Shown here: one piece after another, positions 37,427 to 46,285 of the stretch
Layout: the number at the start of each line of letters is the position of its first letter
How positions within the stretch are numbered: the first letter of the stretch is position 1
NCBI GenBank assembly: GCA_026417375.1
Contig: JAOADJ010000036.1
Span: forward strand, 1 to 64,000
Source of the DNA: Melioribacteraceae bacterium
Lineage (GTDB): Bacteria; Bacteroidota; Ignavibacteria; Ignavibacteriales; Melioribacteraceae
Direction: 5' to 3'
DNA length: 64,000 bases
Notes under the pieces: model-generated
What the model was told of the DNA's origin: nothing
Database searches by the model: none
Seen by the model: the letters and a program-made list of their open reading frames with translations, nothing else
Made by a program: the position numbers and the translations under genes

Positions 37427-38815
37427 ATGGAAAATGAAAATCAAATTGGTTTATTGAAAAACATAGTAAAAGAATTAATTCAACCTTTTAAAGATTTGTT
37501 CCATACTTCCAGAGCTTTATTTGGTTTAAATCTTTCTTATGTACTCGAAGGCTTAACTTATTTTGGTATAGTTGGGTTACTAGCAATTTATTTCAATGAT
37601 TTTATTTCACTTGATGATATACAAGCTGGAAGAATGGTTGGAGTATTAACTGCTGGTATTACATTAAGTATGTTATTTTTAGGTGCAACTGTAGATATTA
37701 TTGGTTTAAGAAAAGCACTCCTTTATTCACTTTCTTTTATGTTAGTCGGAAGAATTTTATTAACTATTTCTCCACAAATTGGAGTATCAGGTTTTGGAAA
37801 TTCAGCACATATTTTTTCAATGCTTGGAATATTAGGGATTATCATAGGATATGGAATTTATCAACCCGCTTGTTATGCTGGAGTTAAAAAGTTAACTACA
37901 GAAAAAACAGCCGCAATGGGTTATGCAATGTTATATGCCTTAATGAATTTGGGAGGATTTTTACCTGGATTAATTTCTCCACCAGTAAGAAAATCTTTTG
38001 GCATACTTGGAGTATTTTGGGTTTATGTTGCTTTAACTATTGTTGGTTGGATTGTTGTTTATTTTATCATGTCTAAAAAAGCAGTAAAAAATGCAATCGA
38101 TGAAGTTAATATTGAAAAAAATAATAAAGTTGAAGATGATGATGAATTAAGTAAAATGTCTGCTAAAGAAAAATTGAAATTCTATATAAAAAATTTTCCT
38201 CTAAAAGATTTAAGATTTTTATACTTCATTTTTATTCTGATTCCGGTGCAAACTTTATTTGCTCACAATTGGTTGACTTTGCCACTTTATACTAGCAGAG
38301 CATTCGATGGATTTGTTCAGGAAAATTTTGAATTTTTTGTAAATCTAAACCCAATTTTAATTTTTATATTAACACCGATGGTAGCAGCATTGACATCAAA
38401 AAAGAATACTTATAATATGATGATCATCGGAACTTTTGTTATGGCATTACCAACATTTATTTTGGCAATGGGACCTTCCTTAACAAATTTATTACTTTAT
38501 CTTTTTATAATGACAATAGGCGAAGCAATGTGGCAACCAAGATTTTTACAATGGGTTGCAGAAATTGCACCTAAAAATATGACTGGCATTTATATGGGTA
38601 TTGGTCAATTTCCATGGTTCTTAACTAAAATTATAACAAGTTTATATTCTGGTTGGTTCTTAATGAATTATTGTCCGGCTAATACTCCTAAAGAAATGAT
38701 GAATACTGAATTTATGTGGTTGATTTATGGATTTATTGCAGTTCTTAGTCCAATTGGGTTACTTTTAGCAAAAGGATGGATGGTAAAAGGATTCAAAGTA
38801 AAACATGAAAATTAA
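37427..38815 (+). CDS. Major facilitator superfamily transporter
   Basis: A 462-residue carrier with about 12 hydrophobic helices and a long central loop (about 215-255) rich in charged residues. The GATVDIIGLRKAL block near 82 is the MFS loop 2-3 motif and IGYGIYQPACYAGVKKLT near 138 is reminiscent of the peptide/POT branch. The phrase TIGEAMWQPRFLQWVAEIAP near 365 also fits that branch. The substrate is not clear. It follows murB by ten bases and ends before a strong hairpin at 38821. Confidence 0.82.
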   Translation: MENENQIGLLKNIVKELIQPFKDLFHTSRALFGLNLSYVLEGLTYFGIVGLLAIYFNDFISLDDIQAGRMVGVLTAGITLSMLFLGATVDIIGLRKALLYSLSFMLVGRILLTISPQIGVSGFGNSAHIFSMLGILGIIIGYGIYQPACYAGVKKLTTEKTAAMGYAMLYALMNLGGFLPGLISPPVRKSFGILGVFWVYVALTIVGWIVVYFIMSKKAVKNAIDEVNIEKNNKVEDDDELSKMSAKEKLKFYIKNFPLKDLRFLYFIFILIPVQTLFAHNWLTLPLYTSRAFDGFVQENFEFFVNLNPILIFILTPMVAALTSKKNTYNMMIIGTFVMALPTFILAMGPSLTNLLLYLFIMTIGEAMWQPRFLQWVAEIAPKNMTGIYMGIGQFPWFLTKIITSLYSGWFLMNYCPANTPKEMMNTEFMWLIYGFIAVLSPIGLLLAKGWMVKGFKVKHEN

Positions 38816-38820
38816 TTTAA

Positions 38821-38857
38821 AGGTTGTTTCAAGGAATCTAATAACTTGAAACAACCT
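38821..38857. terminator. Hairpin between convergent genes, probable bidirectional terminator
   Basis: Perfect 13-base-pair inverted repeat: AGGTTGTTTCAAG at 38821-38833 and CTTGAAACAACCT at 38845-38857 with an 11-base loop. It lies between the converging MFS and ybjQ genes. The following T runs are short and interrupted (AATTTAAAATT), so termination strength is unsure. Confidence 0.65.
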
Positions 38858-38866
38858 AATTTAAAA

Positions 38867-39190
38867 TTAGTCTTCAATTTTTACAGCTGTACCGCAAGCA
38901 GAAACCATTAACATTGATCCACCTTGTCCGACGGTTTCATAATCTAAATCAACAGCAATTACAGCATTTCCACCAAGAAGCTTTGCTTGTTCGATCATTT
39001 CATTGATAGCTATATCTTTTGCTGTTCTTAATTCCTTTTCATATGCAGCTGATCTTCCCCCAACAATATCTCTTATACTTGCAAAAATATCTTTAAAAAT
39101 ATTTGCTCCAACAATTGCTTCTCCGGATACTAAGCCTAAGTATTTAACAATTTTTTTACCTTCAATTGTGTTTGTTGTAGTTATTAACAT
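38867..39190 (-). CDS. YbjQ family (UPF0145) protein
   Basis: A 107-residue protein of the YbjQ/DUF74 family, whose members form a small pentameric beta fold and are sometimes called heavy-metal-binding domain proteins. Visible blocks are [19 protein letters not shown] at the start, [18 protein letters not shown] near 25, and the [14 protein letters not shown] block near 78. The function is not established. It is a single-gene unit on the minus strand between two plus-strand blocks. Confidence 0.9.
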   Translation of the reverse strand: MLITTTNTIEGKKIVKYLGLVSGEAIVGANIFKDIFASIRDIVGGRSAAYEKELRTAKDIAINEMIEQAKLLGGNAVIAVDLDYETVGQGGSMLMVSACGTAVKIED

Positions 39191-39323
39191 TTTAACTCCA
39201 TTTTTTGTTTTTTATTGTAATAATATTTGTTAAAAATATAAATATTCTTGTGAATTAAAATTAAAAAAATGATTAAAATTCATTACATTTCAATATCAAT
39301 TTTACACTTTTCATAAAATCAAA

Positions 39324-40187
39324 TTGGATTTCGAAAAACAATACATAATTCAGTGCATTATTACAGCAGCCAACAATTTAAGATTAAGTTCAGAAAAAAT
39401 TGAAACTGTAGCCATTTTAAAAGAACGTTTAAACGATTCTAAAGATATTTTAGAAGAAATAAAAAATTTCAAAAAAATTACTGAGCTTTCGAAACTTGGA
39501 ATAAAATTACATGAAATATATAACTATATTGATAACGGAAAAATTGATTTTCTAAAGCTATCAGAAAAATTTAAAGAACATGCGCTTTCATTGGTAAGAG
39601 AATTAAATCTTGCTCTTGATGTTTTAACCCCGGTAAACATAAAAGAAATTTTCAAAAGATTTGAACCAAAAATTACTTCACAAGACTTACCCGAGTTTCA
39701 AATTAAAGGTACATCAACTCAAATAGAAGATGTAATTGAAGTTCCTAAAAGATCTAAAGCAGATGAGATTAAAGAAGAAATTATTATGAATGATCTCGAA
39801 AGAGAAACTAAAATTAATTTTGATAATTATCATGAAACAATTATTAAACCCATAAAAGAAATTGATTCATTTTTGAATAGAGTATTAAAATTTAATTTTA
39901 CTGATGGAGAAATGAATTCATTTATTAAAATAATTCAAGAAAATGCTGAGTTATCAAAAAAAATGAATTTTGAAATGATTTATGAAATGCATTCAATTCT
40001 TGCGAAAGGTTTGGATTTAATTAATCAAAAAAGAATAGCTCCGAGTATAAATGTGATAGAGTCGTTAAGAGCATGTTTAATAGTGATAGTTGTTTTAGTT
40101 AAAAATAAAGAAGTTGATATAACTAGTTATTTAAACCGTGCTGAAAATTTTGGAAAAACTATTTTATCAAAACAAAAAGGAATTTAA
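39324..40187 (+). CDS. Uncharacterised helical protein upstream of manC
   Basis: A 287-residue protein predicted almost entirely helical. It falls into an N-terminal helical half (about 1-110), an acidic/lysine-rich linker (about 115-165) and a C-terminal helical half with one hydrophobic stretch, SLRACLIVIVVLVKNKEVD, near 252. No signal peptide, catalytic motif or repeat is seen, and I do not recognise a family. The start is a TTG at 39324; no ATG fits the beginning. It ends exactly one base before the manC ATG, so the two are probably co-expressed and the protein may relate to sugar-nucleotide or envelope metabolism, which is inference only. Confidence 0.65.
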   Translation: MDFEKQYIIQCIITAANNLRLSSEKIETVAILKERLNDSKDILEEIKNFKKITELSKLGIKLHEIYNYIDNGKIDFLKLSEKFKEHALSLVRELNLALDVLTPVNIKEIFKRFEPKITSQDLPEFQIKGTSTQIEDVIEVPKRSKADEIKEEIIMNDLERETKINFDNYHETIIKPIKEIDSFLNRVLKFNFTDGEMNSFIKIIQENAELSKKMNFEMIYEMHSILAKGLDLINQKRIAPSINVIESLRACLIVIVVLVKNKEVDITSYLNRAENFGKTILSKQKGI

Positions 40188-41255
40188 ATGGAAATTTTTG
40201 CAGTAATAATGGCTGGTGGTGTTGGCTCAAGATTTTGGCCGAGAAGTAAAGAAAAAAAACCAAAACAATTGATAAAGATTTTTGGTGAAAACACAATGAT
40301 ACAAGATACTGTGAAAAGGTTAGATGGATTGGTTGATAATAAAAATATTTTTGTAATTACAAATAAAATTCAAAAACCAACTGTAATTGAACAATTACCT
40401 CAATTACCAAAAGAAAATATTATTGATGAACCTTTCGGAAAAAATACTGCGGCTTGCATTGGATTAGCTTCAATTTTAATAAAAAAGAAAAATCCTGAAG
40501 CTGTAATTATAACTTTACCTTCAGACCACCTTATTAAAGATGATGAATTATTCAGAGATTGTCTGAAAAATGCATGTGATTTCGCTAATTCATCACATGG
40601 ATTATTGACAATTGGTATTAAGCCAACAAGACCAGAAACGGGTTATGGATACATTCAGTTTGATGAAAATGAAGTATCAAATAATATTTACAAAGTTTTA
40701 ACATTTGCAGAAAAACCAAATTTAACAACAGCAATTAATTTTATTGAAGCTGGCGACTTTTTATGGAATTCAGGAATTTTTATTTGGCGTGTTGATGCTA
40801 TTCTTAATGCTATAAGAAAATTTCTTCCTGATTTATATGATGGTTTGAATTATCTTGAAAATAAAATTGATACAAATGATTTTGAAAAAGAATTAATAAA
40901 TGTTTATGGTCAACTTAAAAGTATTTCAATTGATTATGGTGTTATGGAAAAAGCAGATAATGTTTATTTAACTAAAGCAGAATTTTATTGGAATGATGTT
41001 GGAAGCTGGGAAGCAGTTTATGAAATTGCTAATAAAAATGATGATGGAAATGCAATTGTTGGTGATGTTTATACTGAACATACATTTAATTCTTATATTT
41101 TTTCACAAAATAAATTTGTTGCAACAATTGGTGTGGAAGATTTAATTGTTATAAATACTGACGATGCCTTGTTAATTTGCAGAAGAGATAAAGCTCAGGA
41201 AGTCAGACAAATTGTTGAATATCTGAAGATGAATAAAAGGACAAATCTTTTATGA
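40188..41255 (+). CDS. manC: Mannose-1-phosphate guanylyltransferase
   Basis: A 355-residue nucleotidyltransferase that makes GDP-mannose. The pyrophosphorylase motif is MAGGVGSRFWPRSKEKKPKQ (9-28), followed by EPFGKNTAACIGLA near 83, LPSDHLIKDD near 107 and the FAEKPN block near 178. It lacks the C-terminal phosphomannose isomerase domain of the bifunctional ManC. GDP-mannose would feed surface polysaccharide or glycosylation. It overlaps the downstream gene by four bases. Confidence 0.93.
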   Translation: MEIFAVIMAGGVGSRFWPRSKEKKPKQLIKIFGENTMIQDTVKRLDGLVDNKNIFVITNKIQKPTVIEQLPQLPKENIIDEPFGKNTAACIGLASILIKKKNPEAVIITLPSDHLIKDDELFRDCLKNACDFANSSHGLLTIGIKPTRPETGYGYIQFDENEVSNNIYKVLTFAEKPNLTTAINFIEAGDFLWNSGIFIWRVDAILNAIRKFLPDLYDGLNYLENKIDTNDFEKELINVYGQLKSISIDYGVMEKADNVYLTKAEFYWNDVGSWEAVYEIANKNDDGNAIVGDVYTEHTFNSYIFSQNKFVATIGVEDLIVINTDDALLICRRDKAQEVRQIVEYLKMNKRTNLL

Positions 41256-41875
41256 AAAGGTTAGTAACAGAAGATATTATTCTTCAATTAATTAAAAAGG
41301 GAAGTAAAGAAATTTTAATTTCAAAGGATGATTTAATTACCCCCTTAGCTTTTGATAGAATAAAAAGAGAGGGATTAAAAATTGTTAACAGTATTACTGT
41401 TGAAAATTATAAAGAAGAATTTAAGAAAATAATTATTGGCTCTGACCATACAGGTGTTAAAACAAAAAAAATAGTTTATGATTATTTAAAACAAAAAAAC
41501 TACGATATTCTTGATGTTGGAACCTTCACAGAAGATGCGGTTGATTATCCCGATATTGCAATACAGGTTGCTAAAAGAGTAAAGATAGGAGAATTTGATT
41601 GTGGAATTATTTTAGATGCCACTGGAATTCCATCTGCAATTACAGCAAATAAATTTTCAGGAATTCGTGCTGCCACTTGTTATAATGAATTTTCTGCACG
41701 GAGCTCGCGTGAACATAATAACGCAAACATATTAGTTCTTGGTGCTAAATCTTTAGGTGATGAATCAATTAAATCTATTGTTGATGTTTGGTTAACTACT
41801 AAATTTTTAGGAGAAAGACATCAAAGAAGATTAGATAAAATCAAACTCTTAGAAGAAAAAAACTTCAAAGAATAA
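41252..41875 (+). CDS. RpiB/LacA/LacB-family protein with EutQ-like N-terminal segment and Asp at the catalytic Cys position
   Basis: A 207-residue protein. Residues from about 58 to 207 are the ribose-5-phosphate isomerase B fold: IIIGSDHTGVKTKK near 60, DVGTF near 88, and the SARSSREHNNANILVLG block near 148. In RpiB the loop reads CGTGIG with the catalytic Cys; here it is DATGIP, so D122 replaces the Cys and P127 a Gly. Residues 1-48 (LVTEDII, then ITPLAFDRIKREGLKIV) look like the short N-terminal segment of EutQ-type microcompartment proteins, a resemblance from memory rather than alignment. It may not be a simple pentose isomerase. It is coupled to manC by a four-base overlap. Confidence 0.82.
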   Translation: MKRLVTEDIILQLIKKGSKEILISKDDLITPLAFDRIKREGLKIVNSITVENYKEEFKKIIIGSDHTGVKTKKIVYDYLKQKNYDILDVGTFTEDAVDYPDIAIQVAKRVKIGEFDCGIILDATGIPSAITANKFSGIRAATCYNEFSARSSREHNNANILVLGAKSLGDESIKSIVDVWLTTKFLGERHQRRLDKIKLLEEKNFKE

Positions 41876-41892
41876 ATTGTTAACATCAAAAA

Positions 41893-41924
41893 ATTGAAAA
41901 ACATTTTTATACCAGATAAATTTT
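41893..41924 (+). promoter_or_regulatory. Candidate promoter upstream of pyrK
   Basis: ATTG at 41893-41896, a 20-base spacer and TAAATTTT at 41917-41924, each box one base off the TTTG / TAnnTTTG form. It lies in the 73-base gap before pyrK. Confidence 0.35.
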
Positions 41925-41948
41925 ATTATCTACATTTTAATATCTAAA

Positions 41949-42701
41949 ATGATAATTGAAAAATGTATTGTACAATCAATTGAAAAAGTAAAATCAAATA
42001 TTTTCCTTTTGAAAGTATTAAGTCCGAATATTTCAACAAAAGGAAAAGCCGGACAATTTTGTAATATAAAAGTTTCCGAAAATGATTTTCCCTTACTTAG
42101 AAGACCATTTAGTATCCACTACATTGAAAATGAATCAATCTACTTTTTATTTGATGTTCATGGTGAAGGAACTAATTTATTGTCTCAAAAAAAAATCGGA
42201 GATATTGTTGATATCATTGGTCCACTTGGCAATGGTTTTAACATAAATGAAGATTTTGAAACAGCTGTTTTAGTTGCTGGTGGAATTGGCGTAGCACCAT
42301 TTCCTTTATTAACAAAATCAATGGTAAATAAAAGTATAATTACCTTTTATGGCGCTCGCAATTCAGAATATATCTATGATAAGAATTTATTAAATATTAA
42401 TTATTCGACTGATGATGGAAGCATTGGACTAAAAGGAAATGTAATAGACTTGTTAAAAATAAATCTTAAAAATTTAGATAAACAGAAAATTAAAATATTT
42501 GGATGTGGACCTTCACCAATGCTGAAAGCCCTTCAAATATTTGCAAATGAAAATAATATCAAATGTGAATTAGCACTTGAAAGTGTTATGGCTTGTGGTT
42601 TCGGAATTTGTCAAGGTTGTCCTATTGAAACAGTTGATAACAATTATAAATTGATTTGTAAAGATGGACCAGTTTTCGATGCGAAGGAAATAATTTTATG
42701 A
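41949..42701 (+). CDS. pyrK: Dihydroorotate dehydrogenase B, electron-transfer subunit
   Basis: A 250-residue flavoprotein that binds FAD and a [2Fe-2S] cluster and passes electrons from the catalytic subunit PyrD to NAD. The FAD motif is LLRRPFSIHYI near 50, the nucleotide-binding block VLVAGGIGVAPFPLLTKS near 108, and the cluster cysteines lie in MACGFGICQGCP plus the later ICKDGPVF near 239. All four cysteines are present. It overlaps the pyrD start by four bases, as expected for a partner pair. Confidence 0.95.
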   Translation: MIIEKCIVQSIEKVKSNIFLLKVLSPNISTKGKAGQFCNIKVSENDFPLLRRPFSIHYIENESIYFLFDVHGEGTNLLSQKKIGDIVDIIGPLGNGFNINEDFETAVLVAGGIGVAPFPLLTKSMVNKSIITFYGARNSEYIYDKNLLNINYSTDDGSIGLKGNVIDLLKINLKNLDKQKIKIFGCGPSPMLKALQIFANENNIKCELALESVMACGFGICQGCPIETVDNNYKLICKDGPVFDAKEIIL

Positions 42702-43615
42702 GTGAAATTGATTTAACAATTACAATTGGTTCTCTAAAACTTAAAAATCCTGTTTTGCTTGCAAGTGGAACAGTTGGATATGGTAATGAAATTTCTGAAT
42801 TCACAGACTTAAATAAAATAGGTGGAATTGTAACTAAATCAATTTCTTTGAAACCAAGAAAAGGGAATCCACCTCAAAGAATTGTTGAAACTCCATCAGG
42901 AATGTTAAATGCAATTGGATTAGCAAATGTTGGAGTTGAAACTTTTATAAAAGAAAAAATCCCATTCCTTGAAAAATTAAATGCTACAATAATTTGTAAT
43001 ATTGCAGCAAGCACACTGGAAGAATATATTGAATGTGTTAGAATTTTAAATAATGAAAATTCTATTACTGCTTTCGAAATAAATGTTTCATGTCCAAATG
43101 TAAAAGATGGGGGATTAATTTTTGGCAACGATGTTTTATGGGTTGGAAAAATAACTGAATCTGTAAGAAAAGAAACATCAAAACCAATAATTGTTAAATT
43201 ATCTCCAAATGTTCCTAAAATTTCTGAATTTGCACTAGTAGTAAAAAAAGAAGGTGGCGATGCAGTTTCTGCTATTAATACATTAGTCGGTACTGCTTTC
43301 GATATTTATACACGAAAACCAAAAATAAAAAATGTTACTGGTGGATTATCAGGTCCGGCAATTAAACCAATTGCACTTGCAAAAGTTTTAGAAATAAAAA
43401 GAACAGTCGATATTCCAATTATTGGTATTGGTGGAATTATGAATTGGAAAGATGCCATTGAATTTATGATTGTAGGTGCATCAGCAATTCAAGTTGGAAC
43501 TGCAAATTTTATTAATCCTAATGTTAGTAATGAAATTGTTGATGGTTTAAAAGAATATTGTAAATCTCAAAATATTCAAAATATTTCTTCACTTGTTGGC
43601 TCTTACGTAATTTAA
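42698..43615 (+). CDS. pyrD: Dihydroorotate dehydrogenase B, catalytic subunit
   Basis: A 305-residue class 1B enzyme that oxidises dihydroorotate to orotate with FMN. The catalytic base is the Cys in FEINVSCPNVKDGG near 133. PVLLASGTVGYGNE near 19 and GVETFIKEKIPFLEK near 80 are FMN- and substrate-region blocks, and GIGGIMNWKDAIEFMIVGAS near 246 is the phosphate-binding end of the barrel. Pairing with pyrK confirms the NAD-linked type rather than the quinone-linked form. folC starts one base after its stop. Confidence 0.95.
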   Translation: MSEIDLTITIGSLKLKNPVLLASGTVGYGNEISEFTDLNKIGGIVTKSISLKPRKGNPPQRIVETPSGMLNAIGLANVGVETFIKEKIPFLEKLNATIICNIAASTLEEYIECVRILNNENSITAFEINVSCPNVKDGGLIFGNDVLWVGKITESVRKETSKPIIVKLSPNVPKISEFALVVKKEGGDAVSAINTLVGTAFDIYTRKPKIKNVTGGLSGPAIKPIALAKVLEIKRTVDIPIIGIGGIMNWKDAIEFMIVGASAIQVGTANFINPNVSNEIVDGLKEYCKSQNIQNISSLVGSYVI

Positions 43616-43616
43616 A

Positions 43617-44867
43617 ATGGAAAAAGAAAAAGTCTTACAAAAACTATTTTCATTACATCAATTCGGTATAAAATTAGGCTTAGAAAACATTCAGAAACTT
43701 TTAGATCAAATTAACAATCCTCATTATAACTTAAAATGTTTTCACGTTGCTGGTTCAAATGGTAAAGGAAGTACATCTTCTTTTATTGCTTCAATACTTA
43801 TGGAAATGGGTTTCAAAGTTGGACTTTATACATCACCACACTTTGTTAATTTTAATGAAAGAATTAGAATTAATGGTAAAGAGATAGAAGATAATTACAT
43901 TATTGATTTTATTGATAATCTTAATGAATATGTAGAAAATGAAAAACCAACTTTTTTTGAAATTACAACTGCAATGGCATTTAAATATTTTGATGAAAAA
44001 AAAGTTGATTATGCAGTGATTGAAACAGGTTTAGGTGGAAGATTAGATGCAACAAATGTTATTATGCCAATTTCAAGTATTATTACTTCAATTAGTTTAG
44101 AACATACTGAACACTTAGGAAATACACTTGAACAAATTGCTTTTGAAAAGGGTGGAATTATTAAAAATGAAAAACCAGTTTTTATAGGCAAACTTCCTAA
44201 AGATGCTGAAGATGTAATTCTAAAAATATCTCAGGAAAGAAAATCCAAATTATTTAGAGTTATTGATTTTATTGAAGATTATAATTTTTCACTTTTAGTT
44301 AAGTGTAAAAATTTTAACATAAATCTTTATAAAACTCCATTATTAGGAAAACATCAGTTATATAATGCTGCTTTAGCAATTAAGACAATTGATGAAAATT
44401 TTCAAGTTCAGTCACATAAAATTTTGAATGGAATTAAAAAAGTAATTAAAAACACTTCAATACAAGGTAGATATGAAGTTTACAATAATTTTCCTAAAGT
44501 AATTTTTGATTCTGCACATAATCCGGAAGGTATCCAAAGTTTTATTGAAGAGTTTAAGAAAGAAAAATTTTATGAAAAAAGAATTTTAATCTTTAGTGTA
44601 ATGAAAGATAAAAATTCAATTGAAATGATAAAGATGTTAAAAGATTATTTCGATGAAATTTATTTTTATGAATTAAATTTTGAAAGATCAGCCAGATATT
44701 TCGATATTAAAGAAATAGGGAAAAAGGAAAATATTATAATACGTCAAATTCATAGTCCGGAAAATTATTTAAACGATTTTATAAATAATAAAAAAAATAA
44801 TTGTTTAGTTTTTTTGGGGAGTATGTATTTATTGGGAGAAATAAAATCTAAAATTATTTCAAAATAA
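43617..44867 (+). CDS. folC: Folylpolyglutamate synthase / dihydrofolate synthase
   Basis: A 416-residue Mur-ligase-family enzyme that adds glutamate to folates (and in many bacteria to dihydropteroate). The P-loop is VAGSNGKGSTSSF near 43, with FNERIRINGKEIED near 79, ETGLGGRLDATNV near 135 and VIFDSAHNPEGIQSF near 297. All expected blocks are present and the length is usual. It follows pyrD directly, ends the operon and is followed by a 158-base gap before rho. Confidence 0.94.
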   Translation: MEKEKVLQKLFSLHQFGIKLGLENIQKLLDQINNPHYNLKCFHVAGSNGKGSTSSFIASILMEMGFKVGLYTSPHFVNFNERIRINGKEIEDNYIIDFIDNLNEYVENEKPTFFEITTAMAFKYFDEKKVDYAVIETGLGGRLDATNVIMPISSIITSISLEHTEHLGNTLEQIAFEKGGIIKNEKPVFIGKLPKDAEDVILKISQERKSKLFRVIDFIEDYNFSLLVKCKNFNINLYKTPLLGKHQLYNAALAIKTIDENFQVQSHKILNGIKKVIKNTSIQGRYEVYNNFPKVIFDSAHNPEGIQSFIEEFKKEKFYEKRILIFSVMKDKNSIEMIKMLKDYFDEIYFYELNFERSARYFDIKEIGKKENIIIRQIHSPENYLNDFINNKKNNCLVFLGSMYLLGEIKSKIISK

Positions 44868-44868
44868 A

Positions 44869-44900
44869 CTTGACATTTTATGAATAGTAAATTAATTTTC
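44869..44900 (+). promoter_or_regulatory. Candidate promoter of rho with a long leader
   Basis: CTTG at 44869-44872, a 20-base spacer and TAATTTTC at 44893-44900, one mismatch per box to TTTG / TAnnTTTG. This predicts a leader of about 120 bases before rho. The leader has only one small hairpin (TCAGTA and TACTGA at 44910-44927) and no other structure that I can see. A long leader could serve the autogenous control known for rho in other bacteria, which is inference. Confidence 0.4.
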
Positions 44901-45025
44901 AAGTGTACCTCAGTAAGGTTCTACTGAAATAATTAAATCAATTAACCAATAACAATTTACCCCAAGAAAATTGAAAATCGAGTAAACAAATCAAATTTTT
45001 TTTCACAAATAATAGGTAACAATAT

Positions 45026-46279
45026 ATGCCAATGGATATTTCAGATTTGCAATCAAAGAAAATTGTTGATTTATACAAGATTGCAAAAGAATTCGGATTA
45101 ACAGGATATAGCGATCTACGTAAACAAGAATTAATATTTAAAATTCTTGAAGCACAATCTGCCAAAGATGGATTAACTTTTTCAAAAGGTGTTTTAGAAG
45201 TGCTTCAGGATGGTTATGGTTTTTTGCGTTCTGCAGATTATAATTATTTACCATCACCAGACGATATTTATGTTTCTCCATCTCAAATTAAAAGATTTTT
45301 ATTACGTACTGGTGATTTTGTAAGTGGACAAGTGAGACCTCCAAAAGAAGGGGAAAGATTTTTTGCACTTCTACGTGTTGAAGCAGTAAATGGCAAAGAT
45401 CCGGAAGCAATTCGTGAAAGAACTCTTTTCGATAATTTAACTCCGTTATATCCAATAAAAAGATTGAAATTAGAATCTGCTCCGGGTGAATACTCAATGA
45501 GAATTATTGATTTATTATCACCAATCGGAAAAGGACAACGCGGTTTGATAGTTTCACCACCTAAAGCCGGTAAAACAATTCTACTACAAAAAATTGCAAA
45601 TTCATTGACAAGAAATCATCCCGAAGTAAAAATTATAATGCTTTTAATTGATGAAAGACCTGAAGAAGTAACTGATATGCAAAGATCTGTTCAGGCAGAA
45701 GTTATAAGTTCAACATTTGATGAACCTGCTGAACGACATGTTCAGGTTGCTAATATGGTTATAGAAAAAGCAAAAAGAATGGTTGAAGCTGGTGATGATG
45801 TTGTTATTCTACTTGATTCAATTACTCGTTTAGCTAGAGCTCATAATACTGTTATTCCTCATAGCGGTAGAATTCTTTCTGGAGGTGTTGATGCAAATGC
45901 TTTACATAAACCTAAAAGATTTTTCGGTTCAGCTAGAAATACTGAAGAAGCTGGTAGCTTGACAATTATTGCAACTGCTTTAATTGATACTGGTAGCAGA
46001 ATGGATGAAGTAATTTTTGAAGAATTTAAAGGTACTGGTAATATGGAATTAGTTCTTGATAGAAATTTAAGTGATAAGAGAATTTTCCCAGCTATTGATG
46101 TTAATCGTTCCGGTACTCGCAAAGAGGAATTGTTATTAAGAGAAGAAGAATTAAACAGAGTTTGGATTTTAAGAAAACTAATTGCTGATTTTGATTCTAC
46201 TGAAGCAATGGAATTTGTTCTTGATAAAATGAAAGGCACAAAAAATAATAAAGAATTTTTATTGAGTATGAATAGTTAA
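45026..46279 (+). CDS. rho: Transcription termination factor Rho
   Basis: A 417-residue hexameric RNA helicase. The N-terminal helical part (to about 45) is followed by the RNA-binding cold-shock-like domain ([19 protein letters not shown], 62-80) and the ATPase core with Walker A SPPKAGKT (177-184), [12 protein letters not shown] near 209 and the secondary-site Q-loop / R-loop region [11 protein letters not shown] near 360. It lacks the large N-terminal insertion seen in some Bacteroidetes Rho proteins. MPMDI gives two candidate starts two residues apart. pdxA follows six bases after the stop. Confidence 0.97.
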   Translation: MPMDISDLQSKKIVDLYKIAKEFGLTGYSDLRKQELIFKILEAQSAKDGLTFSKGVLEVLQDGYGFLRSADYNYLPSPDDIYVSPSQIKRFLLRTGDFVSGQVRPPKEGERFFALLRVEAVNGKDPEAIRERTLFDNLTPLYPIKRLKLESAPGEYSMRIIDLLSPIGKGQRGLIVSPPKAGKTILLQKIANSLTRNHPEVKIIMLLIDERPEEVTDMQRSVQAEVISSTFDEPAERHVQVANMVIEKAKRMVEAGDDVVILLDSITRLARAHNTVIPHSGRILSGGVDANALHKPKRFFGSARNTEEAGSLTIIATALIDTGSRMDEVIFEEFKGTGNMELVLDRNLSDKRIFPAIDVNRSGTRKEELLLREEELNRVWILRKLIADFDSTEAMEFVLDKMKGTKNNKEFLLSMNS

Positions 46280-46285
46280 TATTGA

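Noticed and set aside
44910-44927. Small hairpin TCAGTA/TACTGA in the rho leader
   Set aside because: Six pairs and a short loop with no T run; not enough for a terminator or a riboswitch.
45859-46239. 126-codon open frame on the minus strand inside rho
   Set aside because: It lies wholly over the conserved ATPase core of rho and shows no start signal or recognisable domain.
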